DNA of 64,000 bases from JABWAJ01 sp038323375 (lineage in GTDB: Bacteria; Bacteroidota; Bacteroidia; Chitinophagales; Saprospiraceae). This document shows, in pieces, positions 48,027 through 57,633 of the stretch (positions within the stretch are counted from its first letter, which is position 1; the number at the start of each line of letters is the position of its first letter). The DNA lies in assembly GCA_038323375.1 (NCBI GenBank), contig JBBQGV010000002.1, positions 1 through 64,000 on the forward strand. Direction: 5' to 3'. The position numbers and the translations under genes are program-made. The notes under the pieces are model-generated. The model was not told the origin of the DNA. It saw nothing but the letters and a program-made list of their open reading frames with translations, and searched no databases.

Positions 48027-50203
48027 ATGTTACAGAAGCCCGTTCTGCATTAAAAAAGTACTTCGGTTACGATCAATTCCGGCCCATGCAGGCCGAAATC
48101 ATCGAGCGCGTCTACCGGGGTAAAGACGCCCTTGTGCTGATGCCAACGGGTGGAGGTAAATCGGTTTGTTTTCAGATTCCGGCACTGACCATGGAAGGCG
48201 CCTGCGTGGTGGTTTCGCCCCTGATTGCCCTGATGAAAGACCAGGTGGAGGGCCTGCGAGCCAATGGCGTGCACGCAGCATTTTTGAATAGCAGTCTGGG
48301 CGGAACAGAAACCCGGCAAACGGAAGACGACTTCTTCAGCGGACGGATTGATTTGCTCTACGTTTCGCCGGAAAAAGTAGTCTCCCAGAACTTTTTGCCT
48401 TTGCTTCAACGCGCAAAAATCAGCCTGTTCGCCATTGACGAGGCGCATTGCATCTCGGCCTGGGGGCACGATTTTCGGCCTGAATACGCCCAATTGCGCT
48501 TTTTGAAACAACAATTTCCCGCCATTCCGATGATTGCGTTGACGGCCACAGCGGATAAAGTGACGCGGCGCGACATCATCGAACAATTGGCGCTTCAGGA
48601 TCCCGAAACGTTCATTGCTTCTTTCGACCGACCGAACATTTCATTGGAAGTGCGCCCCGGCCAAAAGCGCATCGAACAGATCCTCAACTTTATCAACCAG
48701 CGCCCCGATCAGTCGGGTATCGTATACTGCCTGAGCCGAAAAAGTACAGAAGAATTAGCCGTTAAGCTGATGGGAAAAGGCATTCGCGCGGCGTGTTACC
48801 ATGCCGGTATGTTGGATTCAGACCGCTCGCGCATCCAGGAAGATTTCATTAATGACAAAACGCCTGTCATTTGCGCGACGGTTGCGTTTGGCATGGGTAT
48901 TGACAAATCGAATGTGCGCTGGGTCATCCATTACAACTTGCCTAAAAACATAGAGAGCTATTATCAGGAAATCGGGCGCGCTGGGAGGGATGGTGCCAAA
49001 GCGGACGCGCTGTTGTTTTACAGCTATGGCGATGTGGCCATTTTGCAGGACATCATTTCCAAGAACGAAAGCGAAAATACGGAAATCCAGTTGGCCAAGC
49101 TCGACCGTATGAAACAATACGCGGAAGCCTTAGCTTGTCGCCGGCGCATTTTGCTGAGTTATTTCAGCGAAGACCTGAGCCAGAATTGTGGCAATTGCGA
49201 TGTGTGCAGCAACCCGCCCCAGTTTTTCGACGGCACCGTTATTGCCCAAAAGGCCCTTTCTGCCGTTTACCGGATGCGCGAAGAAAGCGGCATTGGCATG
49301 TTAATTGATGTGCTGCGCGGCTCGGGCAAAAAGGAAATTTTTGAAAAAGGCTATCAAGATTTGAAAACCTACGGTGCAGGCCGCGACATTGGCTACGGCG
49401 AATGGCAGCATTACCTGCACCAACTGATCAACCTCGGCTACATCGAGCTGGCGCCGGATCGCCACCACGTCGCCTGCCTCACTCCCGCCAGTCACCGGGT
49501 GCTGTTCGACAACGAAAAGGTAGCCTTGGTTCGGATGGCCACCGTTCGCGAACGTATGGAAGCCGAACAGGCGAAGGTCAAGGTGACCAAAGAACGCCAG
49601 CGCTCGCGGGGCGAATTGTTTGAAGAACTCCGCCAGCTTCGTTTGCGCTTGTCGCAAAAACAAGGGATACCCCCTTACCTTGTTTTCAGCGACGCAACCT
49701 TAGAAGAAATGGCTGCAGCCATTCCCCGCGATGAATGGGACATGCAGGATATTTCCGGGGTTGGAGAAAAGAAAATGCAGCAATTCGGCGTTGAATTCCT
49801 TAAAGTCATCAACGATTACGCCCGAAGAACGGGTATGCCGGAAAAGCCTGCTTTAGTCAGAGCCCCCACGCCGGTCAAAACGCCAAAGCCAAAATCGCCG
49901 ACCACTTTGCAGGTCACGCTGGAATTTTTTCAGGAAGGTGCCACGCCGGAACTCATTGCCCGGGAGCGCAACGTGAGCTTAAATACCATCTACGACCATT
50001 TGTTGCAACTCCTTGAGGCAGGCGAAGATATTCCGATCCGGAAAATTGCATCAGAGCAGGAAATCAGGCAGGTCAAAGCGGCGCTACCCAAAATAGAAGG
50101 GCCGCCATACCGACTGCGACCCATCTACGATGCTTGCGGCGGGGCGATTCGATATGAGGTGATCCGGATGATCCTGGTTCACCTTGAAGAGAAAAAAGTG
50201 TAG
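48023..50203 (+). CDS. recQ: ATP-dependent DNA helicase RecQ
   Basis: A 726-aa helicase from the ATG that overlaps the MFS stop; an earlier frame start lies within the MFS gene. Helicase motifs: QFRPMQAEII (motif 0), LMPTGGGKSVCFQ (Walker A), AIDEAHCISAWGHDFRPEYAQL (Walker B plus RecQ aromatic loop), ALTATAD, and YYQEIGRAGRDG (motif VI). The RQC zinc cysteines are CRRRILLSYF, CGNCDVC. HRDC follows at about 520-600 (LRLRLSQKQGIPPYLVFSDATLEEMA), and a C-terminal HTH_40-type domain occupies about 640-726. It unwinds recombination intermediates in RecF-type repair. Confidence 0.97.
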   Translation: MNVTEARSALKKYFGYDQFRPMQAEIIERVYRGKDALVLMPTGGGKSVCFQIPALTMEGACVVVSPLIALMKDQVEGLRANGVHAAFLNSSLGGTETRQTEDDFFSGRIDLLYVSPEKVVSQNFLPLLQRAKISLFAIDEAHCISAWGHDFRPEYAQLRFLKQQFPAIPMIALTATADKVTRRDIIEQLALQDPETFIASFDRPNISLEVRPGQKRIEQILNFINQRPDQSGIVYCLSRKSTEELAVKLMGKGIRAACYHAGMLDSDRSRIQEDFINDKTPVICATVAFGMGIDKSNVRWVIHYNLPKNIESYYQEIGRAGRDGAKADALLFYSYGDVAILQDIISKNESENTEIQLAKLDRMKQYAEALACRRRILLSYFSEDLSQNCGNCDVCSNPPQFFDGTVIAQKALSAVYRMREESGIGMLIDVLRGSGKKEIFEKGYQDLKTYGAGRDIGYGEWQHYLHQLINLGYIELAPDRHHVACLTPASHRVLFDNEKVALVRMATVRERMEAEQAKVKVTKERQRSRGELFEELRQLRLRLSQKQGIPPYLVFSDATLEEMAAAIPRDEWDMQDISGVGEKKMQQFGVEFLKVINDYARRTGMPEKPALVRAPTPVKTPKPKSPTTLQVTLEFFQEGATPELIARERNVSLNTIYDHLLQLLEAGEDIPIRKIASEQEIRQVKAALPKIEGPPYRLRPIYDACGGAIRYEVIRMILVHLEEKKV

Positions 50204-50255
50204 GAATAGGACTTTTTTTCTAATTTAGCACCTTAATATCAAAGTTGACGGGGAC

Positions 50256-52301
50256 ATGAAAAAAATACTGCTTTCGTTATTCGCATTGCTCTCATTGGCA
50301 AGTGCTTGCAAACAAAACGACGCTTCCAAGTCGAATCAAAAGGCAACCACCCAGGTCGGTCCGCCGGTAGATACTTTTATCTGGAGCCCGGAGAGCTTTT
50401 CTGACAAGAAAATCATCCGCTATCAGATTCCAGGCTTCGATAAACTTTCCCTGCAACAAAAAAAATTGGTGTATTACCTGACCCAGGCGGGGTACGCGGG
50501 CCGCGATATCATCTGGGATCAGAATTACCGACACAATCTTGCCATCCGGCGCACCATGGAAAAGGTAGTGAAGAATTTCCAGGGCAACCGCAATTCCGAC
50601 GACTGGAAAGCTTTTCTGCTTTACGCAAAAAATGTTTGGTTTTCCAGCGGCATTCACCACCATTATTCCAATGACAAATTTGTTCCCGGTTTTTCGAAGG
50701 AATACTTCATCAGCTTGATGGGATCGGTTGGTGCCCGGTTGAGCGATGAAGCGTTGCGCGCTATGTTCAACCCGGAATTTGATGCTAAAAAAGTGTCGCA
50801 AAATCCGGAAGACCTGCTCAAACATTCCGCAGTCAATTTTTATGACCAGGGCATTTCAGAAAAAGAAGCAGATGATTTTTATTCCCGCAAAAAGGCGTCC
50901 CTTAAAGATCCCCGTGTTTCTTTAGGGCTCAATTCCAAAGTGATCCGCAACAGCCGCGGCCAACTCGAAGAGCGCGTTTGGAAAGTTGGGGGCATGTATG
51001 GAAAAGCCATAACGGAAATTGTCGGTTGGTTGGAAAAAGCGGTTGAAGTGGCGGAAAATGAAAAACAGGGGGAAGCACTGAAATTGCTGATCGAATACTA
51101 CAAAACCGGCGATTTGGTCAAATGGGACGAATACAACATCGCTTGGGTGCAGGCCACGGAGGGCGATATTGACTACATCAACTCCTTCATCGAGGTTTAT
51201 CAAGATCCTAAGGGCTACAAGGGATCTTATGAATCCATCGTGCAAATCACAGATTTTGACGCTTCCAAGCGCATGCGAATGGTGGCTGAAAACGCGCAAT
51301 GGTTCGAAACGCATTCACCCATTTTAGAAGCGCACAAGAAAAAAGACGTCACGGGCATCAGCTACAAAGTGGTGACGGTCGCCGGGGAAGCCGGAGACGC
51401 TTCGCCTTCAACACCAATTGGGGTCAATCTGCCCAACGCGGAATGGATCCGGGCAGATCACGGCTCGAAGTCAGTGAGCCTCGGCAACATCATTGAAGCG
51501 TATAACAAAGCGGACGGCTCCGGCCTGCTCAATGAGTTTGCACACGATTATGAAGAAAAAGAACGCACCCGTAAATACGGCGAAGTAGCCGCTAAACTGC
51601 ATACGGCCTTGCACGAGGTCATCGGCCATGCTTCCGGGCAATTGGAAGAAGGCGTCGCTACCCCCGCCGAAACGCTGAAAAACTACGCTTCGCCGCTGGA
51701 AGAAGCCCGCGCCGACCTCGTGGCCTTGTATTACATCATGGATCCCAAACTGATCCAGTTGGGCTTGATGGAGTCGCAGGAAGTCGGAAAAGCGTCTTAC
51801 GATCAATACATCAAAAACGGGTTGATGCTGCAACTCCGGCGCATCGAACCTGGCAAAAGCATTGAACAGGCCCACATGCGCAACCGCCAGTCAGTCGCTT
51901 CCTGGGCTTGGGAGCGCAGCCAGGCCGAAAACGTGATCTCCAAAGTGACCCGCGAAGGCAAAACGTTTTTTGAGATCAACGATTACGAAAAACTGCGCGT
52001 CATTTTCGGAGAATTGCTGCGCGAAGTGCAGCGCATCAAATCCCAAGGCGATTACGAAGCCGGTAAAAACCTGATCGAAACCTACGGGGTAAAAGTAGAC
52101 CAGCAAATCCATGCTGAAGTTTTGCGCCGCTCCAGGCCGCTGAATATCCCACCGTATGGCGGGTTCATCAATCCGCGTTTAGTTCCTGTTACGGGCACTG
52201 ACGGAGAGATTACGGACATCCGTGTGGAGTATCCGGATAATTTTATGGAGCAGATGCTGGAGTATGCGGAGAAGTATTCTTTTTTGCCGGATTATAATTA
52301 G
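50256..52301 (+). CDS. Dipeptidyl-peptidase III-like metallopeptidase (M49), lipoprotein
   Basis: A 681-aa protein with a lipoprotein signal (LLSLFALLSLASACKQND, lipobox Cys at about 18). It is an M49 family zinc peptidase: the catalytic motif TALHEVIGHASGQ (HEXXGH-type, about 455) and the third ligand region EEARADLVALYY (about 485) are present. Bacterial relatives cleave dipeptides from peptide N-termini. A periplasmic or outer-membrane location is predicted from the lipobox. Start ATG 52 nt after recQ. The stop codon TAG lies in the terminal repeat of a family-1 element. Confidence 0.93.
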   Translation: MKKILLSLFALLSLASACKQNDASKSNQKATTQVGPPVDTFIWSPESFSDKKIIRYQIPGFDKLSLQQKKLVYYLTQAGYAGRDIIWDQNYRHNLAIRRTMEKVVKNFQGNRNSDDWKAFLLYAKNVWFSSGIHHHYSNDKFVPGFSKEYFISLMGSVGARLSDEALRAMFNPEFDAKKVSQNPEDLLKHSAVNFYDQGISEKEADDFYSRKKASLKDPRVSLGLNSKVIRNSRGQLEERVWKVGGMYGKAITEIVGWLEKAVEVAENEKQGEALKLLIEYYKTGDLVKWDEYNIAWVQATEGDIDYINSFIEVYQDPKGYKGSYESIVQITDFDASKRMRMVAENAQWFETHSPILEAHKKKDVTGISYKVVTVAGEAGDASPSTPIGVNLPNAEWIRADHGSKSVSLGNIIEAYNKADGSGLLNEFAHDYEEKERTRKYGEVAAKLHTALHEVIGHASGQLEEGVATPAETLKNYASPLEEARADLVALYYIMDPKLIQLGLMESQEVGKASYDQYIKNGLMLQLRRIEPGKSIEQAHMRNRQSVASWAWERSQAENVISKVTREGKTFFEINDYEKLRVIFGELLREVQRIKSQGDYEAGKNLIETYGVKVDQQIHAEVLRRSRPLNIPPYGGFINPRLVPVTGTDGEITDIRVEYPDNFMEQMLEYAEKYSFLPDYN

Positions 52302-52446
52302 TGTCCGTCTTTATAGTCCCGTGTCTGTTCTTTAGAGTTCGAGAACAAGGCGTGTTTTGCCCCAAAAATGGGAGTTTACTCGCGTAAATGACCAGTTTTG
52401 GGGCAAAATACAACGCAGTTATCGGACTATAAAGACAGACACTAAT
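52297..52446. repeat. Family-1 dispersed repeat, full copy (150 bp)
   Basis: Terminal inverted repeats ATTAGTGTCCGTCTTTATAG and CTATAAAGACAGACACTAAT. The interior holds CCCCAAAAATGGGAGTTTAC and GGTCA/TTTTGGGGC arms, so the full length folds into one hairpin. It aligns end to end with the reverse complement of 6021-6171. The DPP III stop codon TAG (52299-52301) belongs to its end. Confidence 0.9.
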
Positions 52447-52459
52447 TAGCCAAAATCCT

Positions 52460-52467
52460 TACCTTTG
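52460..52467 (+). promoter_or_regulatory. -7 box of the acyltransferase gene
   Basis: TACCTTTG fits the Bacteroidota -7 element TAnnTTTG exactly and lies 14 bp beyond the repeat. It overlaps the leftmost possible TTG start (52465), so the real start must be downstream. Confidence 0.6.
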
Positions 52468-52488
52468 CTCGCAAAACTTCGTTTACCA

Positions 52489-53373
52489 TTGGCAGTTGTC
52501 ATCTACTACATCGTGCTTCCTTTCATCTACGGGCTCTCCCTGCTACCGTTCAAGGTGCTTTACGGGCTGTCCAATGTTGTGTTTGTGCTGCTGTACCACC
52601 TGTTGGGATACCGGAAAAAAGTGGTGCTGACCAATTTGCGGAACGCGTTTCCTGAAAAAAGCGAAGCGGAAATCCAGACCTTGTGCATTGCATTCTATCG
52701 TTATTTATGCGACCTGTTTCTGGAAATTTTCAAAACACTGACTGTATCGCCCGAAACAATGTTGAAACATTGCTGTTTCACAGACCAGGCGCAGGTTGTA
52801 TTCGACGAGCTGGCGGAAAAAAACCAAAGCGTCGTACTTGTGTTGGGGCATTTGGGGAACTGGGAATGGGCAGGCAATACATTCAGTTTGTTGTGTAAAC
52901 AACAGTTGTATGTGATTTACCACCCCATTGCTAACCCATATTTTGACGGGCTAATGTATCGGATGCGGATCCGGTTTGGCACGAAATTGATTGCCATGAA
53001 GGAGACGTACAGAGCTATGCTGGCGCAAAAACAGGAGATCTCGACAACAGCTTTTATTGCAGATCAAACCCCTTCAACGATTCAGGCAGCCTACTGGATG
53101 ACCTTTTTAAACCAGGACACGCCGGTTTTTCCGGGAACGGAAGTCATCGCCCGAAAACTGAATTACCCGGTTGTTTACGCGCGGGTAATGCGATTGAAGC
53201 GGGGGTATTATGAAATAGACGCAGAAATTTTGGTTGCAAATCCTGCGGAAACGCAGGAAGGAGAAATATCGGAAAAACACACCCGGCGCTTAGAGCGCGA
53301 CATCCTCGAACAACCAGAAACCTGGCTATGGACGCACCGGCGGTGGAAACATAAACGTCCGGTAAAAGATTAA
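52489..53373 (+). CDS. Lysophospholipid / lipid A acyltransferase (LpxL/HtrB family)
   Basis: About 294 aa from TTG 52489; the frame is open to TTG 52465 (302 aa), but that codon lies in the promoter box. One N-terminal membrane helix (YYIVLPFIYGLSLLPFKVLYGL) is typical. The acyltransferase core has LVLGHLGNWEWAGNTF (HX4E, about 125), the FIADQTPS block and a late TWLWTHRRWK motif, all family hallmarks. It transfers a fatty acyl chain from acyl-ACP to lipid A or a related lipid. It is followed by a desaturase 23 nt downstream, in a lipid-modification operon. Confidence 0.88.
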   Translation: MAVVIYYIVLPFIYGLSLLPFKVLYGLSNVVFVLLYHLLGYRKKVVLTNLRNAFPEKSEAEIQTLCIAFYRYLCDLFLEIFKTLTVSPETMLKHCCFTDQAQVVFDELAEKNQSVVLVLGHLGNWEWAGNTFSLLCKQQLYVIYHPIANPYFDGLMYRMRIRFGTKLIAMKETYRAMLAQKQEISTTAFIADQTPSTIQAAYWMTFLNQDTPVFPGTEVIARKLNYPVVYARVMRLKRGYYEIDAEILVANPAETQEGEISEKHTRRLERDILEQPETWLWTHRRWKHKRPVKD

Positions 53374-53396
53374 AAAACACGATTTCAAACACAGAC

Positions 53397-54380
53397 ATGC
53401 TGCAAGGAAAAGAACTTATTCGGGCAACAAGACCCTACGCGCAGGAGCAACGGGCAAAAAGCTGGTTTCACGTGCTCTCTACACTGACGCTCTTAATCGG
53501 CCTTACTGCTGTGATTCTTTTAGTGCCGGTTTGGCCGGTTCGCATCGCGTCAAGTTTCATGCTCGGTTTAGTCATCGTTCGGATGTTCATCATTTACCAT
53601 GACTACATGCACCAGTCTATATTACAACACTCGGCTTTTGCCAATGCCATAATGACCCTTTTCGGGGTGTACATTCTGGCACCCAAAAGCATTTGGAAGC
53701 GTTCGCACAACTACCACCACGACCACAACAGCAAGTTGTTCAGCGCGAGCATCGGGTCTTATCCGATTGCCACCAAAAGCAAGTTTCTGAACATGACAAC
53801 CTCCGAACGCCGGGCTTATTTAGCCATTCGTCATCCGTTAACGATCACGTTTGGTTACATCACGATGTTTATCCTGGGCATGTGCGTAAGTTCTTTTACA
53901 AGCAGTCCGCGCAGGCACTGGGATTCGCTATTTGCATTGGTTTTGCATGCGATTTTTATTGCCTTGGTGATTGTATTTTTCGGATGGCAGGTCTGGCTCT
54001 TAGCGATTTTTTTTCCATTTCTGATCGCCACAGGCATTGGTTCTTACCTGTTTTATGCCCAGCATAATTTCCCGGGCGTCGTTTTTCAGGAAAATGCAGA
54101 CTGGGCGTACGAAAAAGCAGCACTGGAATCTTCGAGTTATATGGTCACGAACCCGTTTATGAGTTGGGTAACCGGCAATATTGGCTACCACCATATCCAC
54201 CACCTGAATTCGCGCATTCCATTTTACCGGCTTCCGGAAGTCATGCGCGATTTCCCGGAATTGCAAACTGCTGCCAGAACTTCGCTAAAATTCAGGGACA
54301 TCAAAAATTGCCTAAGTCTCAAAATCTGGGACCCGGAACGGAATAAGATGATTTCGCTCCGGGAATTGCAGGGGGCGTAA
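53397..54380 (+). CDS. Membrane fatty acid desaturase
   Basis: A 327-aa di-iron desaturase. Its three histidine boxes are HDYMHQS (about 64), HNYHHDHNS (about 104-112) and HHIHHLNSRIPFYRLPEVM (about 264-282), with four transmembrane segments at about 24-60, 155-175 and 185-225. It introduces a double bond in acyl chains of membrane lipids, which fits cold or membrane-fluidity adaptation. It follows the acyltransferase by 23 nt. No cytochrome domain is fused. ATG start. Confidence 0.92.
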   Translation: MLQGKELIRATRPYAQEQRAKSWFHVLSTLTLLIGLTAVILLVPVWPVRIASSFMLGLVIVRMFIIYHDYMHQSILQHSAFANAIMTLFGVYILAPKSIWKRSHNYHHDHNSKLFSASIGSYPIATKSKFLNMTTSERRAYLAIRHPLTITFGYITMFILGMCVSSFTSSPRRHWDSLFALVLHAIFIALVIVFFGWQVWLLAIFFPFLIATGIGSYLFYAQHNFPGVVFQENADWAYEKAALESSSYMVTNPFMSWVTGNIGYHHIHHLNSRIPFYRLPEVMRDFPELQTAARTSLKFRDIKNCLSLKIWDPERNKMISLRELQGA

Positions 54381-54399
54381 AAGGCAAGTGTTCCGGGTA

Positions 54400-54620
54400 T
54401 GGCATAGTTTCCACCCGCGTGGAATTTTATCTTCGGCATAAGCTTGAATCATTCCAACAGACTACCCGATGCGTTTCGCAGCATCAACCGGCCATGCACA
54501 TCGAAGATCAGGGCGGTCGTAGGCTGGGTCGGGTTGCCTTCCTGGAGTCGGATATTAAGGTGCCCCCGTGCAGGATTTGGGAAAAGAGTCATATTGTCTT
54601 TCGAAGCAGTTGCTACATCA
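54400..54620 (-). pseudogene. Relic of a T9SS sorting domain
   Basis: Read on the minus strand, SKDNMTLFPNPARGHLNIRL, then GNPTQPTTALIFDVHGRLMLRNASGSLLE, then a stop: an unmistakable start of a type A T9SS C-terminal domain (FPNPARG, IFDVHGRLM). The last part is frameshifted and no secreted protein precedes it; upstream frames are closed by stops. It is a fossil of a lost surface-protein gene, or the C-terminus of a gene deleted when the desaturase-EngB junction formed. Confidence 0.6.
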
Positions 54621-54726
54621 CGGAGTTGCTGTCAGCAACCCCATCCCAACGGATTACTGGTTCTATTCCTCCCTCTCCGAGCAAAATGCTTATATTTGCC
54701 AACGCTTACCGCAAAAAGTGTTAGAA

Positions 54727-55338
54727 ATGGATATCCGCAGTGCTGAATACCAGGGGAGTTTCACGACCGAAGCGGCGTGCCCCCAAGACAATAAACCCGA
54801 ATATGCCTTTGTCGGGCGCTCGAACGTAGGCAAGTCGTCGCTCATCAACATGCTCTGTAGCAGGAAAGCATTGGCCAAAGTTTCGGGCACTCCGGGCAAG
54901 ACCCAAACCCTCAATTTTTTTCTGATCAATAGCGCCTGGCACCTGGTTGACTTGCCGGGCTACGGCTATGCACGAACGGCCAAAACAAACCGAAAGAGTT
55001 GGGGGAAAATGACCATCAACTACCTGTCGCAGCGCAAAACCTTAGAATGCGTTTTTGTCCTGCTCGACTCCAATATCCCGCCCCAGGCGATTGACCTGGC
55101 TTTTATGACCAAATTGGCGGAATTAGAAATTCCTTTTGTCATTGCTTACACCAAAACAGATCGGGTTTCAAAAAGAGTTTTGAACGACAACATCAAAGCC
55201 ATTCAAAAAGCGATGTTGCCCCGCTGGAATGAATTGCCCACGCAGTTTATCACCTCCGCAGAAAAGGGAACCGGACGAACAGAGATGCTGGAATTTATAG
55301 GCCAGGTAAACGCACAGATTGCTGCCATAACACCATGA
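54727..55338 (+). CDS. engB: Ribosome-biogenesis GTPase EngB (YihA/YsxC)
   Basis: A 203-aa GTPase from MDIRSAEYQGSF; the earlier in-frame ATG lies in the T9SS relic and gives an unlikely N-terminus. G motifs: G1 GRSNVGKSSL, G2 region KVSGTPGKTQTLNFF, G3 DLPGYGYA, G4 YTKTDR, G5 ITSAEKGTG, all as in EngB. It is needed for 50S subunit assembly and is usually essential. The ATG of the next gene overlaps its stop (ATGA). Confidence 0.95.
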   Translation: MDIRSAEYQGSFTTEAACPQDNKPEYAFVGRSNVGKSSLINMLCSRKALAKVSGTPGKTQTLNFFLINSAWHLVDLPGYGYARTAKTNRKSWGKMTINYLSQRKTLECVFVLLDSNIPPQAIDLAFMTKLAELEIPFVIAYTKTDRVSKRVLNDNIKAIQKAMLPRWNELPTQFITSAEKGTGRTEMLEFIGQVNAQIAAITP

Positions 55339-57032
55339 GCGAAGAAAAAAGACAATACCAGCCGGTTTTTCCAGACATCGAAGACTGGCCGATTCATAAA
55401 TTGAGCGAAGACCGTCGCTCCTTTGTTAAGGAGATTGACGAGTTTATGTTGCAACGCTTACTGAAGCAGTCCCCCACGCAGTTGACCGATTTGATCGCCA
55501 AAACTATTTTTCTGGAACGGATCCGCATCAAGGAAGAAGCCTGGAAAGTGGATCCACCGAATGAACGCCAGTTCTGGCGGCGCATCGGCAAAAAATTGGT
55601 GCGGAGTTCGCTCGACCGGAATGATAAAGAAGCAAGTATAAACAACAAAGAGATCCTGCGGGAAATCATCCATCGCTATTCAGAAGAAATCGTCGGTACT
55701 TTTCGGGTTGGCACGTTTCGTTTTGCGCGGCGCTTTCTCACGTTTTTCTTTACCCGACTCCTGAATACTGCTGCCGGCAAAAACATTACGCGATTTTGGG
55801 GTAGCCGCTTTCGGCTTCAGGATCGCTTCATCGTAAAAGGAGAAATTGAAACGGTGCGCAGCCTGATGAAGAAAGGCACGGTGGTTGTGGTGCCAACGCA
55901 TTTCAGCAACTTAGATTCTATCCTCATTGGTTACGCGCTGGACGCTTTTGCAGGGCTTCCATCATTTTCCTACGGTGCAGGGCTGAATTTATACAATACA
56001 GGCTATACGGCATATTTTATGAACCGCCTCGGCGCTTATCGGGTAGACCGCCGCAAAAAGAATCCCATTTATCTGGAAACCCTCAAAACTATGTCGAATT
56101 TGTCCATCCAGCGCGGGGTCAACACCCTGTTTTTCCCAGGGGGCACGCGTTCGCGCGATGGCATGTTGGAAGATAAACTAAAGCTTGGATTATTGGGATC
56201 GGTAATCGAAGCGCAACGGGCGCTCTGCCAGAAAGGAGGCGGCAAGGTCTTTGTCGTTCCCCTGATTTTGAGCTACCACTTTGTGCTGGAGGCAGATTTT
56301 TTGATTGAGCAACATTTGCGCCAAGTGGGCAAAGAGCGCTATATGGGGCGCGACGCTTCGCACAGTCCCTGGCGGATTTTCCAATTTGTTTGGAAGTTTT
56401 TCGCAGAAGGCAACGATGTCACTATTTCCATCGGCCAACCCATGGATGTCTTGGGCAACCCGATGGATGCAGATGGCAATAGCTTTGACCAGTATGGCAA
56501 CTGTATTGACATCGAAGCTTACTTTAAAACAAAAGGAGAAATTCGCGAAGATTTGCAGCGCGAATCGGAGTATACCAAAATTCTGGGCGACCATATTGTA
56601 GAGCGCTATCGCAAGGATAATATCGTGCTTACCAGCCATTTGCTTGCTTTCGCTGCCTTTGAAATGTTAAAATATCAAAACCCGCGACTCGATCTTTACG
56701 GCCTGCTTCGCCTCCCGACTGACGATTACGTTTTTTCCAAAGAACCCCTGCACGAGGTTATTTCCCAACTTCGGGAAGCCTTGCTGCAAATGGAACACCG
56801 GGGCGAAATTAAACTGTCGGAACAAATACACTGGGAGGTAGAGAAATTAATTGAAGATGGGATGGCGCATCTGGGCAATTATCACCTGACGGAACCTTTG
56901 TACCAGGATAAAAAAGGACAAATCCTCAGTGATAATTTTAAACTGCTATATTTTTACCACAACCGTCTGGAAAACTATGGATTGCAGCGCAAGATCAAGT
57001 GGAAGCAATTGGCCTTGCAGGAAGTGGAATGA
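55335..57032 (+). CDS. PlsB-like glycerolipid acyltransferase
   Basis: A 565-aa protein with acyltransferase motifs of the PlsB/PlsC superfamily: VVVPTHFSNLDSILIGYAL (HX4D, about 180-198), the GAYRVDRRKKNP block (about 233) and TLFFPGGTRSRDG (about 260-275). The N- and C-terminal regions are helical and family-specific. It acylates glycerol-3-phosphate or lysophosphatidate in phospholipid synthesis; the exact substrate is open. It overlaps engB by 4 nt and completes the acyltransferase-desaturase-lipid group. It has no signal peptide and is membrane-associated. Confidence 0.87.
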   Translation: MSEEKRQYQPVFPDIEDWPIHKLSEDRRSFVKEIDEFMLQRLLKQSPTQLTDLIAKTIFLERIRIKEEAWKVDPPNERQFWRRIGKKLVRSSLDRNDKEASINNKEILREIIHRYSEEIVGTFRVGTFRFARRFLTFFFTRLLNTAAGKNITRFWGSRFRLQDRFIVKGEIETVRSLMKKGTVVVVPTHFSNLDSILIGYALDAFAGLPSFSYGAGLNLYNTGYTAYFMNRLGAYRVDRRKKNPIYLETLKTMSNLSIQRGVNTLFFPGGTRSRDGMLEDKLKLGLLGSVIEAQRALCQKGGGKVFVVPLILSYHFVLEADFLIEQHLRQVGKERYMGRDASHSPWRIFQFVWKFFAEGNDVTISIGQPMDVLGNPMDADGNSFDQYGNCIDIEAYFKTKGEIREDLQRESEYTKILGDHIVERYRKDNIVLTSHLLAFAAFEMLKYQNPRLDLYGLLRLPTDDYVFSKEPLHEVISQLREALLQMEHRGEIKLSEQIHWEVEKLIEDGMAHLGNYHLTEPLYQDKKGQILSDNFKLLYFYHNRLENYGLQRKIKWKQLALQEVE

Positions 57033-57056
57033 TCTTGTTTTAAGAAATCAGCGCTC

Positions 57057-57599
57057 ATGAACTTTATCGTATTCGACCTTGAAGCAACCTGTTGGGAAGG
57101 CAGCCCGACAACCCTGCAACAGGAAGTGATTGAAATCGGAGCCGTTTGCCTCGATGAGTATGGCGATATTGACAGCGTTTTTCAAAGCTTCGTCCGACCC
57201 ATGATCAACCAGGTGCTTTCGCCTTTTTGCACCCAGCTCACCGGAATCAGTCAAATTGACGTGAACCGCTCCGGGCGTTTTCCGGAAGTGGTTCGTGCGT
57301 TTAAGGATTGGATCGAGGTTTATGACGAAGACTACCTGCTTTGTTCCTGGGGCAATTTTGACAAAAAACAATTGGTGGCCGATTGCCGCCTGCACGACTT
57401 GGATGACGAATGGCTCGATCCACATATCAACCTGAAACAACAATACCACGAATTTAAAAAGCTGCGCCAGCCCCGCGGCCTTAAAGCTTCCGTTATTGCC
57501 GAAGGGCTGGAGTTTTTAGGCCGCCACCACCGCGCCATTGACGACGCGGAGAATCTGGCGCAGATTTTTATTAAGTATCGGGATTTGTGGCGGTATTAG
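57057..57599 (+). CDS. DEDDh 3'-5' exonuclease (ERI1/KapD-like)
   Basis: A 180-aa exonuclease of the DEDDh class. Exo I FIVFDLEATCWEG (Asp and Glu at about 6-8), Exo II SWGNFDKKQLVADC (Asp at about 101) and Exo III HHRAIDDAENLAQI (His and Asp at about 160-165) are present. The compact fold and WEG variant suit the ERI1/KapD branch, which trims RNA 3' ends, or an RNase T-like role. It follows the acyltransferase gene by 24 nt. ATG start. Confidence 0.9.
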   Translation: MNFIVFDLEATCWEGSPTTLQQEVIEIGAVCLDEYGDIDSVFQSFVRPMINQVLSPFCTQLTGISQIDVNRSGRFPEVVRAFKDWIEVYDEDYLLCSWGNFDKKQLVADCRLHDLDDEWLDPHINLKQQYHEFKKLRQPRGLKASVIAEGLEFLGRHHRAIDDAENLAQIFIKYRDLWRY

Positions 57600-57633
57600 T
57601 ATTACGTGAACAAGCTTTGCAAATTTCTCGTTC

